Below are positions 7,713-18,000 of a DNA stretch of 64,000 nt, in pieces. Source of the stretch: an uncultured Candidatus Poseidoniales archaeon (GTDB lineage: Archaea > Thermoplasmatota > Poseidoniia > Poseidoniales > Poseidoniaceae); NCBI GenBank assembly GCA_905181785.1, contig CAJIZC010000016.1:1-64000 (forward strand), written 5' to 3'. A program made the position numbers and the translations under genes. The notes beneath the pieces are model-generated. The model was not told the DNA's origin. It ran no database searches and saw nothing but the letters and a program-made list of their open reading frames with translations. Each line of letters begins with the position of its first letter. Position 1 is the first letter of the stretch.

Positions 7713-10700
7713 ATGAATCGCCCGGTGACCACTGCTGTGTTGCTCGTCGCACTGCTCGGAATTGCAGGCTGCTTTGGTGCAGTGGACCCTGTTGAGGAAG
7801 AACAAATCAACGATCCTGTGGTTCTTGAGGCACCACTTATTGAGTGGAGTGCACCAATAGAAACCATTCAACTTGATGGGACTCCAATCGTGCTCCAAGT
7901 GCGCTATTCTGGCGAAGGTTGGGACCTTATGCCGTCTGTTCTCAATCCCGATTACGAGGCGCTAAGCGCCTATGGATGGAGTTCAAGCCCGATTGGCTAT
8001 GCTTTGGAATTTATCCCATCAATGTTGGGCACTTACACCATCGCTGTGGGCATTGAAGCGGTCGATTCTTTGGCTCTAGCACCAGAAGTTGCGGACTTAA
8101 CCCACGAGATTGTCGTCACCCCACCAACAGAATTAGCGCCCATTATCCAAGCACCTAGCAGAGAAATGCTTGAAGAACCAAACTTGTTATGGTTCGAAGG
8201 TGTTGTGATTCACGATGAACTTGATTCTTGTGTGCTTGAATATTCAATTTCCGATGGGTCCTCCGGAGAGATCACCTTGAAGCAAGACGGCTCGTGGAAG
8301 GTTTTACTCGATTTCACTGAAATTGAAACGAGCATGATCATCACCACGCAGGCCACCTGCGGGGTGTTTTCGACCCTAAGCGACACGGTTGAAACAACGG
8401 TTATTCTCGAAGGTGGAGGCGCTGACGCAGATGGCGACAGTGTACTCGATACCGCTGACCGTTGCCCTGAAGGGATTGGAGAATCAGAAGGTTGGAAATC
8501 AAATCCAAACTCCGATAAAGACGGTGATGGCTGCCGCGATAACGATGAGGATGACGATGATGACAACGATGGAGTCCTTGATTTGCATGACCTGTGCCCG
8601 GAATCTTTTGGATGGGTAAGCACCCCAGATGCTGATTTTGATTCAGATGGCTGCCATGACACCGACGAAGATGACGACGATGACAACGATGGCGTCTTGG
8701 ACACCAATGACGCTTGCCCCAACGGCAGAGTCGGTTGGAGTTCCACCCTGTACAGCGATTGGGATGGAGATGGTTGTTTAGATCTGGATGAAGATGAAGA
8801 TGATGACAATGATTTAGCCCTCGATGTCAATGACCTATGCCCGAAAGGGTTTGCTTCTTGGGTTCGAGATGTGAACACTGACTTTGATGACGATGGTTGC
8901 GCCGATGCAACCGAGGATGACGATGATGATAACGATCAGGTTCCCGATGTCAACGCAACCGGTGACCAATTGGACCGATGCCCACAAACTCCACTCAACG
9001 CAACAGATGTGGATGAACGAGGCTGTGCGGCAGTTCAACGGGACACCGACATGGATGGCGTCAGCGATGACATTGATTTGTGTGAAGGAACACCAGTAGG
9101 GCTCACGGTGAACGAAGTTGGTTGTGCTGATTTGGACGATGATGGAGTCTCAGCAAACATCGACCTGTGTCCTGATTCCCCTGCTCGATGGACCATCGAT
9201 GAAGTTGGGTGCGCTGTGGTCCAGTCCCCTGTCGCATGGACGACTGCTTCGAGCATGAACGGACCAATGCAAATTGTCCCTCACTTTTCGGTACCCACGC
9301 TTGATGGCACCTTTTACTTCCAGCAAGAATGGACTGGGTTCGATGTATACTATTTCCTCTTCAAGTACACCGATTCTTCTGGCAATTCCAACGCAGGAAC
9401 GTGGGGTCAAAGCCCTGGGCCATTCATCCGTGGTCTACCGGACAACGTGCATTTGTTCTTCGGATCTTTTGACACCACCTACCATACCGACGTCATCAAC
9501 AGAAAAGCCGCAGTGGATAACGCCCTCAACCCGGATGAAGAAGCTCAATGGGAAGATCGCATCCACTACATCGATCAGCAGGCAGGAAGCATCTCTGGTG
9601 GCCTTGGGGATATGATCACCAGTTTCAACAACCCGAGGTACATGGGAATCGATCGCTTGCAACAGGCACGCGAAACCGGTTCATTGTACGCTTGGACTTC
9701 CCAAACCAACGATGCAATGCATTTGGTTCACGAGCCTCACCAGTGGAACGCTGAGTTCCCTGTCGAAATCCGCAGGCATGACCCTGCCGTACACGAGGTA
9801 ACGGTTTGGGACTTCGACCGCCACACTGGTGGTTGGGGTGGAGGTTTTACTTCCTCCCAAACTGCTTTGTTTCCTTCTAACCTTACGGCCTACGACACAC
9901 TGGAAGTCTACCACGAACATGCATGTTACGAACGAGCCAACCGCTACCAAAATTCAGACGGAAGTTACGGTGGTTGCCATGAATGGGATTATGAAGCAAA
10001 CTTGCGGATTTGCGACCGTGACAACGCCTCATCCTGTGGCACTGAATTCATGCGTTGGATCACAACCTATGGTCGAGAAGGGAAGTGGCTGACCGATGTT
10101 TCACCGTACTTGTTCATGCTCGACAACGATGACAATCGAACCTTCAAGTATCGAGGTGCGAACAAAGGCGACCTCACCGTGTCCTTCCTGTTCAGCGATT
10201 GGGGATCTGGAATCAGAGGCGAAGATGCTACCTTCGCTTTCACAGGAGGCCAATTCGATGGAACCTACAACAATGAGTCAATCTACAACAGGCACCTCAA
10301 CTTTACCGTTCCTTCTTGGGCATCTAAGGTTGAAATTGTTGCTACAATCACCGGCCACGGGTTTGGCAAGGATAACGCCAACTGCGCTGAGTTTTGCGAC
10401 CACCAGCATCACTACTACATGAATGGACAATCAACTTACGAGTGGCACCCACTTGTCTATTCCAATGAAGGTTGTGAAAATGAAGTGCAGAACGGGGTCG
10501 TTGCCAACCAGTTTGGATCATGGCCATATGGACGTGCAGGTTGGTGCGCTGGGCAAGATGTCAAGCAGTGGACCTACGACATTACCTCTTGGAGCGACAT
10601 GACCGGCGGCAACAATCACTTGTCATACAAGGGCTTGTTCAACGGTCAAGAATACGTTCCATCCGATGGAATTGGAAATGGACAACGTAACATTCACGCA

Positions 10701-10742
10701 GAGATATGGGTTGTGTATTACAACACAACAAACGTTGCGTGA
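7713..10742 (+). CDS. Surface lipoprotein with TSP3-like repeats and PNGase F-like C-terminal region
   Basis: PNGase F hydrolyses the bond between N-linked glycans and asparagine. The chosen ATG gives a 1009-residue protein with a lipoprotein-type signal peptide ending LLGIAGC; upstream starts lack it. Residues about 235-505 hold Asp-rich calcium-binding repeats. The C-terminal part (from about residue 690) resembles the two jelly-roll domains of PNGase F: GCHEWDYEANLRI matches the bacterial CDEWDRYANVYV segment, aligning D759 with catalytic Asp60. NCAEFCDHQHHYYMNG matches the CAEWC segment, aligning E893 with Glu206, and PYGRAGWCAGQDV matches the DRAGWCPG segment. The position of bacterial Glu118 falls in FLFSDWGSG and is not clearly conserved. 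I recall these motifs from the Elizabethkingia enzyme and did not align them by computation. True glycosidase activity is unproven; a copper monooxygenase-like relative sharing the fold is the alternative. Confidence 0.75.
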   Translation: MNRPVTTAVLLVALLGIAGCFGAVDPVEEEQINDPVVLEAPLIEWSAPIETIQLDGTPIVLQVRYSGEGWDLMPSVLNPDYEALSAYGWSSSPIGYALEFIPSMLGTYTIAVGIEAVDSLALAPEVADLTHEIVVTPPTELAPIIQAPSREMLEEPNLLWFEGVVIHDELDSCVLEYSISDGSSGEITLKQDGSWKVLLDFTEIETSMIITTQATCGVFSTLSDTVETTVILEGGGADADGDSVLDTADRCPEGIGESEGWKSNPNSDKDGDGCRDNDEDDDDDNDGVLDLHDLCPESFGWVSTPDADFDSDGCHDTDEDDDDDNDGVLDTNDACPNGRVGWSSTLYSDWDGDGCLDLDEDEDDDNDLALDVNDLCPKGFASWVRDVNTDFDDDGCADATEDDDDDNDQVPDVNATGDQLDRCPQTPLNATDVDERGCAAVQRDTDMDGVSDDIDLCEGTPVGLTVNEVGCADLDDDGVSANIDLCPDSPARWTIDEVGCAVVQSPVAWTTASSMNGPMQIVPHFSVPTLDGTFYFQQEWTGFDVYYFLFKYTDSSGNSNAGTWGQSPGPFIRGLPDNVHLFFGSFDTTYHTDVINRKAAVDNALNPDEEAQWEDRIHYIDQQAGSISGGLGDMITSFNNPRYMGIDRLQQARETGSLYAWTSQTNDAMHLVHEPHQWNAEFPVEIRRHDPAVHEVTVWDFDRHTGGWGGGFTSSQTALFPSNLTAYDTLEVYHEHACYERANRYQNSDGSYGGCHEWDYEANLRICDRDNASSCGTEFMRWITTYGREGKWLTDVSPYLFMLDNDDNRTFKYRGANKGDLTVSFLFSDWGSGIRGEDATFAFTGGQFDGTYNNESIYNRHLNFTVPSWASKVEIVATITGHGFGKDNANCAEFCDHQHHYYMNGQSTYEWHPLVYSNEGCENEVQNGVVANQFGSWPYGRAGWCAGQDVKQWTYDITSWSDMTGGNNHLSYKGLFNGQEYVPSDGIGNGQRNIHAEIWVVYYNTTNVA
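8412..9230 (+). repeat. Coding repeats: Asp-rich thrombospondin type 3-like units
   Basis: Within the lipoprotein gene, about seven units share a DxDxDG and C-P pattern. Four near-identical acidic blocks of the form DEDDDDDNDGVLD recur about every 40 residues, each followed by a DLCP-like cysteine. Such repeats bind calcium and form a rigid stalk in known thrombospondin-type proteins. Here they separate the N-terminal domain from the PNGase F-like region. Confidence 0.85.
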
Positions 10743-11927
10743 TCAAGCTTGAAGCGGGATTGGGGCGGGAACTTCGCTCTGGTTCTCGCTTAGGGCAGGC
10801 GTCTCTAACAGCACGTAATCGCTGTCCCGGCGTTGAGGGGTAAAACCTGCTCGCGTGATGACATGTTGCAACTCCATCTCACTCGCACTGAACTTGGTTG
10901 TGCCCGAGGCTGAAACGACATTCTCTTCCATCATTGTTGAACCGACGTCGTTCGCTCCGCCAAACAGAGCCATTTGAGCCGTTTTGATGCCCATGGTCGG
11001 CCAAGAAGATTGGATGCTTGGAATGGAATCCAAAAACAAACGAGAAACTGCAACGTGACGCAGGTATTCGGAGGACCCTGCTCCCAACGTCACCTTGTTC
11101 TGGCCTTTGTTTCGGCGGCCAAAACTGTTGGTCTCGAGTTGCACAGGCCAGGCAATGAAAGACGTAAACCCAATTCCGTATGTGCTGAGGGACTGGTCTT
11201 GAAGAAGGCGCAAACGACGCATGTGTTCAATTCGTTGAGCGTTCGTTTCTCCGAAACCAATCACATTGGTGGCACTTGTTGTCAAATTGAGGCTTTGTGC
11301 TTCTTCCATCACGCGGAGCCAATTTGCAGGGAGGCCTTTCTTTGGCGACACATCTTTTCGAACGTCATCGACGAGCATCTCAGCACCCCCGCCGGGGAGA
11401 CCGTGCATTCCTGCTTTCTTGAGGCGGGTGAGAACTTGGAGTGTCGTTTGTTTACTTACTTCTGCAATCCCTTCAATTTCAATTGGACTGAAGCAATCAA
11501 GGGCAATCGTCGGGTGATTTGTGCGAATGTGGGTGATCAATTCTTCATACCACTCAAAGGGCAGGTCAGGATTAACGCCTCCTTGCATTAAAATTCGGGC
11601 CCCACCTATTTCTTCAAGCGCTGCGATTCGACCTGAAATCTCGTCAAAGGTTTGTGTGTACGTTTCATCGTGGCCAGGAGGGCGGTAGAATGAGCAAAAT
11701 TGGCAATTTATCGTGCAGACATTGGTGTAGTTGATGTTCCGATCGACGAGGTAAGTGACTCGGCTTGGCCCATGCATAGCAATTCGGCGTTGGTGGGCGG
11801 CGGTCATCAATTCGTGGAGAGGTGCCTCATCGTACAACACGAGCGCATCTTCGACTGACATCCTAAGTGCAGTTGCTCCTTCGGGCGTCCAGAGTGACTG
11901 TTGGGCTAGGATGGATTGCCAAGACAT
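10743..11927 (-). CDS. mqnC: Radical SAM enzyme, cyclic dehypoxanthinyl futalosine synthase-like
   Basis: MqnC cyclises dehypoxanthine futalosine in the futalosine route to menaquinone. The 394-residue protein has the radical SAM cluster motif C71-x3-C75-x2-C78 inside DRNINYTNVCTINCQFCSFY, which closely matches MqnC. HGLPGGGAEMLVDDVR, the ATNVIGFGET segment and the FIAWPVQLETN segment are also typical. The sister families CofG, CofH and MqnE share the fold; the DRNINYTNVC opening favours MqnC. It lies 9 bp after pepP on the same strand, so the two may be co-transcribed. No other menaquinone gene is in the window. A menaquinone pathway would fit the quinone-dependent PyrD. Confidence 0.8.
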   Translation of the reverse strand: MSWQSILAQQSLWTPEGATALRMSVEDALVLYDEAPLHELMTAAHQRRIAMHGPSRVTYLVDRNINYTNVCTINCQFCSFYRPPGHDETYTQTFDEISGRIAALEEIGGARILMQGGVNPDLPFEWYEELITHIRTNHPTIALDCFSPIEIEGIAEVSKQTTLQVLTRLKKAGMHGLPGGGAEMLVDDVRKDVSPKKGLPANWLRVMEEAQSLNLTTSATNVIGFGETNAQRIEHMRRLRLLQDQSLSTYGIGFTSFIAWPVQLETNSFGRRNKGQNKVTLGAGSSEYLRHVAVSRLFLDSIPSIQSSWPTMGIKTAQMALFGGANDVGSTMMEENVVSASGTTKFSASEMELQHVITRAGFTPQRRDSDYVLLETPALSENQSEVPAPIPLQA

Positions 11928-11936
11928 GTGGAAGCC

Positions 11937-13313
11937 TCAGAAGGGTGTACCGGTGATGCTTTCAATATCCTCAATGGTTTTGGGACAGGTTGAAGTCAAC
12001 ACATCGGGATCGCCGGATGTGACCAGCACATCGTCTTCAATTCGAATCCCTAGATTCGCATACCTAGGAGGGCAATCCACATCGGGGCGCCATGCACCAA
12101 AGTACAGGCCAGGTTCGACGGTGAGCACCATTCCTTCTTCGAGCAACCTAGGTTCCCCGTTTGGTTTGTAGACCCCAACATCATGGACGTCGAGACCGAT
12201 CCAGTGACCTGTGTTGTGCATGTACCACTTTTTCAAATCACCAGAGTCCATGTCAAGGGCTTCTTCGACTGTTTGGGTGATGACACCAAGTTTAACCAGC
12301 CCTTCCGCCAAAACTCGGCGTGCTTCATCGTGAGGTGCGTTGTAGGGAAGGCCGGGGCGACACTTGTCAATAGCAGCTAATTGCGAGTCCAAGACGAGTT
12401 GATAGATTTCTTTCTGAGCTTCGCTAAATGTTCCACTGATTGGCCAAGAGCGTGTGATGTCAGCGGCGTATCCTCTGTATTCAGCACCGGCATCGATTAA
12501 GATAACTTCACCATCTTCACAGACATCGTTGTTTTCATGATAGTGCAAAACAGTAGCGTTATCGCCACAGCCTACAATGGAGGGGTAAGCCCAGCCGGAG
12601 GTTCCAGCGTATGCGAAGAAGCCCTCAATGGTGGCTTGAAGTTGATACTCCATTCGCCCCGGTTTGGTGTTCCGCATTGCTGCGACATGGGCGATGCTAC
12701 TGACTTCTGACGCAAAGCGCATTTGTTCGATTTCTGCGGCGGATTTTCTTAAGCGCAATTCGGCAATACGAGCGCTCGGATCTTCCATGGTAACGGGTCC
12801 TGTGCCAAAGTGCTGGCGTGCACGATCCCTTCGTTCCATGGCGTCAACCACAATTGCATCAATTTCAGGGCGAATGCCAGTTCGAAGCAGGACTCGCGAC
12901 GAAGCTGATAGCATTGTGGACAGTTGAGAATGAAGGTCATGAGTCGAATGCGCTTCGTCGATGGCCCATCCTTTCAATGCCCCTTCAATACCGGGTCGCC
13001 GTCCTTCCCATATTTCCTTAAGTGTGTCTTTGGGCTGGACGAAAAGGGTCGTAATCCAATCGTCTTCCCCTCGATGAACGGTCAGAACAGCATCAGGCTC
13101 ATCCCAGCCGACGAGGTAAAGCATGTCGCTTTGAGTGCGGTATGGATACTTGACGTCATTTGAGTGCACAGCCATTGCCGCAGCGGGGACAATGAGAAGA
13201 TCACCCGGTCGAAGTTGCGAGGTTAAACGATTGACCCTTCGCCTGTATTCGTCCGTAGAAATTGGTTTGGGTTTTGCCCCAATTAATTCCAAGGCAGCGT
13301 CGTACATGCCCAT
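11937..13313 (-). CDS. pepP: Xaa-Pro aminopeptidase (M24B)
   Basis: The enzyme removes the N-terminal residue from peptides with proline in second position. The 458-residue protein has an N-terminal AMP_N-type domain (about 15-150) and a pita-bread metallopeptidase domain. All five metal ligands are visible: D274 (LIDAG), D285 (YAADITRSW), H370 (NTGHWIGLDVHDVG), E400 (TVEPGLY) and E426 (IRIEDD). Length matches bacterial PepP. There is no signal peptide, so it acts in the cytoplasm on imported or internally produced peptides. It is upstream of mqnC by 9 bp. With the proline dehydrogenase further along, it suggests use of proline-containing peptides. Confidence 0.93.
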   Translation of the reverse strand: MGMYDAALELIGAKPKPISTDEYRRRVNRLTSQLRPGDLLIVPAAAMAVHSNDVKYPYRTQSDMLYLVGWDEPDAVLTVHRGEDDWITTLFVQPKDTLKEIWEGRRPGIEGALKGWAIDEAHSTHDLHSQLSTMLSASSRVLLRTGIRPEIDAIVVDAMERRDRARQHFGTGPVTMEDPSARIAELRLRKSAAEIEQMRFASEVSSIAHVAAMRNTKPGRMEYQLQATIEGFFAYAGTSGWAYPSIVGCGDNATVLHYHENNDVCEDGEVILIDAGAEYRGYAADITRSWPISGTFSEAQKEIYQLVLDSQLAAIDKCRPGLPYNAPHDEARRVLAEGLVKLGVITQTVEEALDMDSGDLKKWYMHNTGHWIGLDVHDVGVYKPNGEPRLLEEGMVLTVEPGLYFGAWRPDVDCPPRYANLGIRIEDDVLVTSGDPDVLTSTCPKTIEDIESITGTPF

Positions 13314-13393
13314 ACCAAGCGGCGGCCCGTCTTCAACCGTTGCCCTAAAGTGCCATACAATTTATTGCCCTTCATGGGACAAGAATACGCAGA

Positions 13394-14953
13394 CTACTCC
13401 TTTTTCCTTTGCCATTTTGGAAGGGATTCCTTAGGAGGTGTGGTGCCCATTCGAACCACGAGAAGCAATGAGAGAACTAAAACAATCACCAGTGCGAGGG
13501 TGAAGCTGTTTGCTCCAAGCAGACCTTGTGAACCATCCATTGAATCAACTTGGGAGGTTACTGAAAATGTAACTTCGCTTGAGGCTCCGTCATCATCAGT
13601 CACAACGAGCTTCATCGATTGCGTTGCTTTTGAATTAAAGGAACCCTGCTCCATCAATCGAAGGACTTCTTCGCCCTGAAGGGAGCCCCCAGTCTGAATC
13701 ACAACATTATCGAGGTACCACGTGTAGGTCAAACCCGGCTTGTCGTTTGCGGTATCTGCACTTTGGTTGGCGCTCATCAACCAAGAATCACCGGCAGGTA
13801 GCATCACAGAATCGCCGTCATTGACACGTAGACCGTCCAATGTCAGAACCGCTGTTGGTTCTAGATTCTCAACCATGATGGAAGAAGTGGAACGAACAAG
13901 GTGGCCGGCAGAATCCCTCACGAGGAGAATAATGATCCATTCACCAGCTTCATCCGGGACAAGAGAAACACTGGAGTCCGAAATATACGACGCATCAGCA
14001 AACGCTGATTGGCTTCCAGATGGAGACGTTTTCGACCACGTAAGGACCTCACTGGCACCGGCATACCCATCAGAAACCTCTGCGATGAAGAAAATTTCTG
14101 TGTGCTCTTCTGACGTCGGTACGGTCAAATCAGTCATCGCCGTTTCATTTTGACCCTGTGTGTTGGTTGAAAGAGTGTGGGAGAGCAAAACGCTGGGTGC
14201 TTGACGATCGAGGTGAATGGTAAAATTCACTTGGTTGGATGGCTTTAGCGTTCGATCTTCCATTTCAACCATGAACCGCCAAAACCCATCTGGAAGTGAA
14301 AGTTCTATTGCATCCATGGAGATTTGGATATAATCGTTGTAAGTCGCAGACAATTCAAAAGGCACTGACTCGACTAAACAAACGGAGGAAGGTGCTTCAC
14401 ACACCGTTGCAGAGATCATCGAACCGTTCAATGATCCATCAGGTGTAACCGCATCCAGTCGAAGATGCAGCATGCCCGTCGTGAACAGGTGCAATCCCTG
14501 CTCGGGTGGACTCAACACTGGGCGATGAGTTCCAAGATCTTGACCTAAGTACACAATGAGCGAGGCAGGCTGATCTTCTTGCAACTCATCGAGGAACACT
14601 TCAACCACACATGTGCAATCCACGTCAGCTACATCGATTGAAAGCATCCATGACCAACGGTCTTCACCAGAAGGGATCACGCTCGACAAAAAATCTCCAC
14701 TTACAATGACTTCAGACTGCTCCAAGAGGCTGATGTTCACCACTTGCCACGTTACATTCTGCAGCGATGCACTCGATGTCCCATTGACCGTTAGGATTTC
14801 TTCGAAGTGGTCGCCATTTGTTTGGAAAAAGTGAAACAAGGTTTGTGGTTCATCTGGCCCTTGTGCACCTACATCCACTGATGTGACTGGCAGGAGCAGA
14901 AGCATCAGCACAACGGCGAAGAGGGTTGCTCTCGACCGAATGAGGGTGCTCAT
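13394..14953 (-). CDS. Secreted, C-terminally anchored protein with Ig/PKD-like domains
   Basis: The function is unknown. The start at 14953 gives 519 residues and places a signal peptide at the N-terminus (ATLFAVVLMLLLLPVTSVDVGA); the longer frame from 15040 would bury it. The body is beta-rich, and a segment around residues 370-460 (PTAVLTLDGLRVNDGDSVML then LTYTWYLDN and VTDDDGASSEVTFSVT) looks like a PKD-type domain. A C-terminal helix (FTLALVIVLVLSLLLVV) and a basic tail form a stop-transfer anchor, so most of the protein should face outside. It lies 62 bp downstream of the DTDGDG-repeat protein on the same strand and may form a surface pair with it. Confidence 0.75.
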   Translation of the reverse strand: MSTLIRSRATLFAVVLMLLLLPVTSVDVGAQGPDEPQTLFHFFQTNGDHFEEILTVNGTSSASLQNVTWQVVNISLLEQSEVIVSGDFLSSVIPSGEDRWSWMLSIDVADVDCTCVVEVFLDELQEDQPASLIVYLGQDLGTHRPVLSPPEQGLHLFTTGMLHLRLDAVTPDGSLNGSMISATVCEAPSSVCLVESVPFELSATYNDYIQISMDAIELSLPDGFWRFMVEMEDRTLKPSNQVNFTIHLDRQAPSVLLSHTLSTNTQGQNETAMTDLTVPTSEEHTEIFFIAEVSDGYAGASEVLTWSKTSPSGSQSAFADASYISDSSVSLVPDEAGEWIIILLVRDSAGHLVRSTSSIMVENLEPTAVLTLDGLRVNDGDSVMLPAGDSWLMSANQSADTANDKPGLTYTWYLDNVVIQTGGSLQGEEVLRLMEQGSFNSKATQSMKLVVTDDDGASSEVTFSVTSQVDSMDGSQGLLGANSFTLALVIVLVLSLLLVVRMGTTPPKESLPKWQRKKE

Positions 14954-15015
14954 GTGTTGAACACGCCCTGAGTCAGTGATGAATCTTGGGCCGTTTTGAC
15001 CTCTAGGAGGGTCAA

Positions 15016-18000
15016 TCAATCTGTTGCGAAGGGATCGCACAATTCACCTTGTCCTGGGAAACTTGTCGGATCTCGGGGGTTTGTATCCCACTTGTATTCG
15101 CAATAATTGACGTGTCCATCACCGTCTTGATCGACCATTCGGTCAGCAGCGTCTTCGGGGTCAAACTGGAAGTGGAATTCCCAACCTGTTGCCATTCCGT
15201 CACCGTCGCCATCTTGGTAGTAGACTTCCGGTCCATCGTTCCAATCATCGCCATCAGTGTCGTTCGTGATTGGGTTGGTTCCATTTTCAAATTCTTCAAA
15301 GTTTGTGTAATTCTCAAGGTTGTCATAGAACCGCTTGCCGTCAGGGGAATCGGGATCAATGTTGCACTCTGAGTTGGTTGTATCATTGTAGCCAGGGCAG
15401 TATTTCTTAATCAGACCGGTTCTGTTCAAACCGTCGAGATCAGGGTCTTCCAGACCGTCTTCAATACCGTCAAGGTCACTGTCAGGCATGGATGGATCAA
15501 GAACACCACGTGCTCCGTATGCGCTCACGGTAGCGTTGTCGACAAGACCTGCCTCAAGCGCAAGGCCAGAGTAGTACACTTCCCAGCCGTCAGGGAGCAT
15601 GTCCGAATCGGTGTCATCATCCACTGGGTTCGTGTTCCATTTGTCTGGAGCTTCCGCCCCGTTTGCAAGCGAGTCGTTATCGATGTCAAAGGTATCGTCC
15701 TTGAGTGAATCAAGCGAGGGATCCAACGCCCAACGACCGTTACAAGAACAGAAATCATTGACCGGCATTGCAAATCCTGTGAGGTTCATTTCCGCAACAG
15801 TGAACATTGGTTCAATCACAAAGCCGCCAAGGTTGTTTTGCCACACATATCCGCCTGCTTGCATCGAACAGTCATTTGTTTGCGAAGCGACGCATCCTGG
15901 TCGAGTCCATGTAGAGGTCACAACCCATAGGCTGTGTGAATTGGTGTTCTCTTCAGCAGATTTCACTTGCATTTCCCATCCATCCAGCATGCCGTCGCCA
16001 TCGGTGTCGTTGATGAGTGGATTTGTTGGGTTTTGATATGGGCGAGGCACAAACAATACTTCGTTCCCATCGATCAGACTGTCGTTATCTGTGTCGGAGT
16101 TGTTTGCGTGGGTGAGGAAGTTGTCCTTTCCAGCAATTACTTCTTCACCGTCTTCCAAACCATCGTTATCTGTGTCAAACATACAAGGGCTGGTGAAGTA
16201 AGCGATTCCTTCCCATGAGAACCCAGAAAGGGCCTCTGTTTGATCGCCCAAGCCGTCTCCATCAGTGTCTGGGTTGGAGGCGTTTGAACCACCTGTGCAG
16301 ACCGTGGCAAATTCGTTGTAATCGGAAAGGCCGTCTTCATCGGTATCAAACAATCCTGGATCGGAAGTGACCCATGTGCGAATAACACCGTTGTTGACAA
16401 CAAGGATCTCCCAACCCATTACTTCAATCCCATCGATGAGTCCATCACCGTCGGTGTCAGGGTTGAGGGGGTCAGTCGAACGCCCGTCGATGATTCCATC
16501 TCCGTCACGATCACGTGCATTGTATTCCATCAGGTTGGTGAATTGTTCTTCCGGTTCGACAATTTCCATCCAAGTGAAAAGACGCGATTCAACAGCTTGC
16601 CCAATGGAAACGTGGATTTCATAGACATAGCCGGAAACAGGAGCAACCATCGGAATGGTTTGCTTATTACCACCAGCGAGTGTGATTTGAGCACGCGCAA
16701 CTGTGGAATTGGCTTCGACCCACTGGTCTTCGATGACATCGATGCCGATGACTACAGCGGTGTATTCGAGGGTCTCGTAACGCACAGCCCCATCGCCATC
16801 TGCGTCCCATCCGTCGTGGTCAGGGTCGAGGTCGCCATTTGCACCGTCCCTTGGATGGAGTCCATTGGTGGCTTCCCATCCGTCGGGCATGCCATCCAAA
16901 TCGGTGTCCATGCGCCAAGGTGAAGTGAAGTTCGTTGGACCGAAAATGTTGGCAACTTGATACTCCTCGTAGTTGTTCATTCCGTCTTCGTCCCAGTCAC
17001 CGTACCCATCGGAAGCGTTCGCAGGGTTGAGCGTCTCGAGAGCGTTGTTCATTGGTTGATCAGCGACGTTGGAATAGCAGTACTCAAATCCGTCTGGCAT
17101 ACCATCGCCGTCGGTGTCCCAGTCTGAAGGACCGTTGAGCAATCCATCGTTATCCATGTCCATCATGAACCAAGATCGTTCTTGGTTCTGGAACGGAGCG
17201 GTGCGGGTGATCGGGTCGAGCAATGGAATGTTGCATGATTCACCAACTCCAATAAAGAGGCCAACGGAGGTGTTAGAAACTTCAACAATATCATCAATCA
17301 AGTCCATGTCGGAATCACGGGCTGTAGGATTTGTACCAAATGCTTCTTCTTCGAAGTTAGCGAGTCCGTCATCGTCGGTGTCAAGGACCATGTCACATGA
17401 ATGGGCACCGATTGAATTTCCTAGATCGTCCCAATCAGCAGCGCCGCCTTCCCCGTTGTATCGGGTGGACAGTGTGTCCTCCATGGCTTGGTCGAGCAAG
17501 AGGCAATCCCAGTTGCCGTTGAGTGGGTTGAACAACGTCACATCGCCACCAGGTGTTTGAACAGTCATGGTGTAAAGCGACTCCCAACGGTCATTGAGAC
17601 CGTCATTGTCTGTGTCGCTTCGTTGAGGGTCTGTACCGAGTTCTTCTTCGATTTTGTTGATGAGTCCGTCGCGGTCAGGATCGCCATTTGGTCCTTGACT
17701 TGGGTCAGGCCATGAATCAGATTCATTGGCGATATTTGCGTCGTCGGTATCTGCTTCGCCGGGGTCTTGGAGCAGGTCTTCGGATTCGCCGTTATCCAGC
17801 GGATTGAGACCATGGTCAACTTCCCAACCATCGCTCATTCCGTCTTTATCGGTGTCCGGATCTTCCGGATCGGTACCGTATTGAGTGTTTTCCAACACAT
17901 CAGACAGGCCGTCGCCGTCGGTGTCTGTGGCGATACCGAGGGTGGTACCTCCACCTCGCAAATCATCATCGGCTGCGCTCTCGAATCCACCCAAGCCTTC

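Noticed and set aside
8210-8878. Serine-rich 222-codon minus-strand frame
   Set aside because: It is the antisense of the Asp-rich repeats (GAT/GAC read in reverse as serine-rich codons) and has no independent support.
13740-14153. 137-codon plus-strand frame inside the PKD-like gene
   Set aside because: Antisense shadow of a gene with clear signal peptide and anchor; composition is arbitrary.
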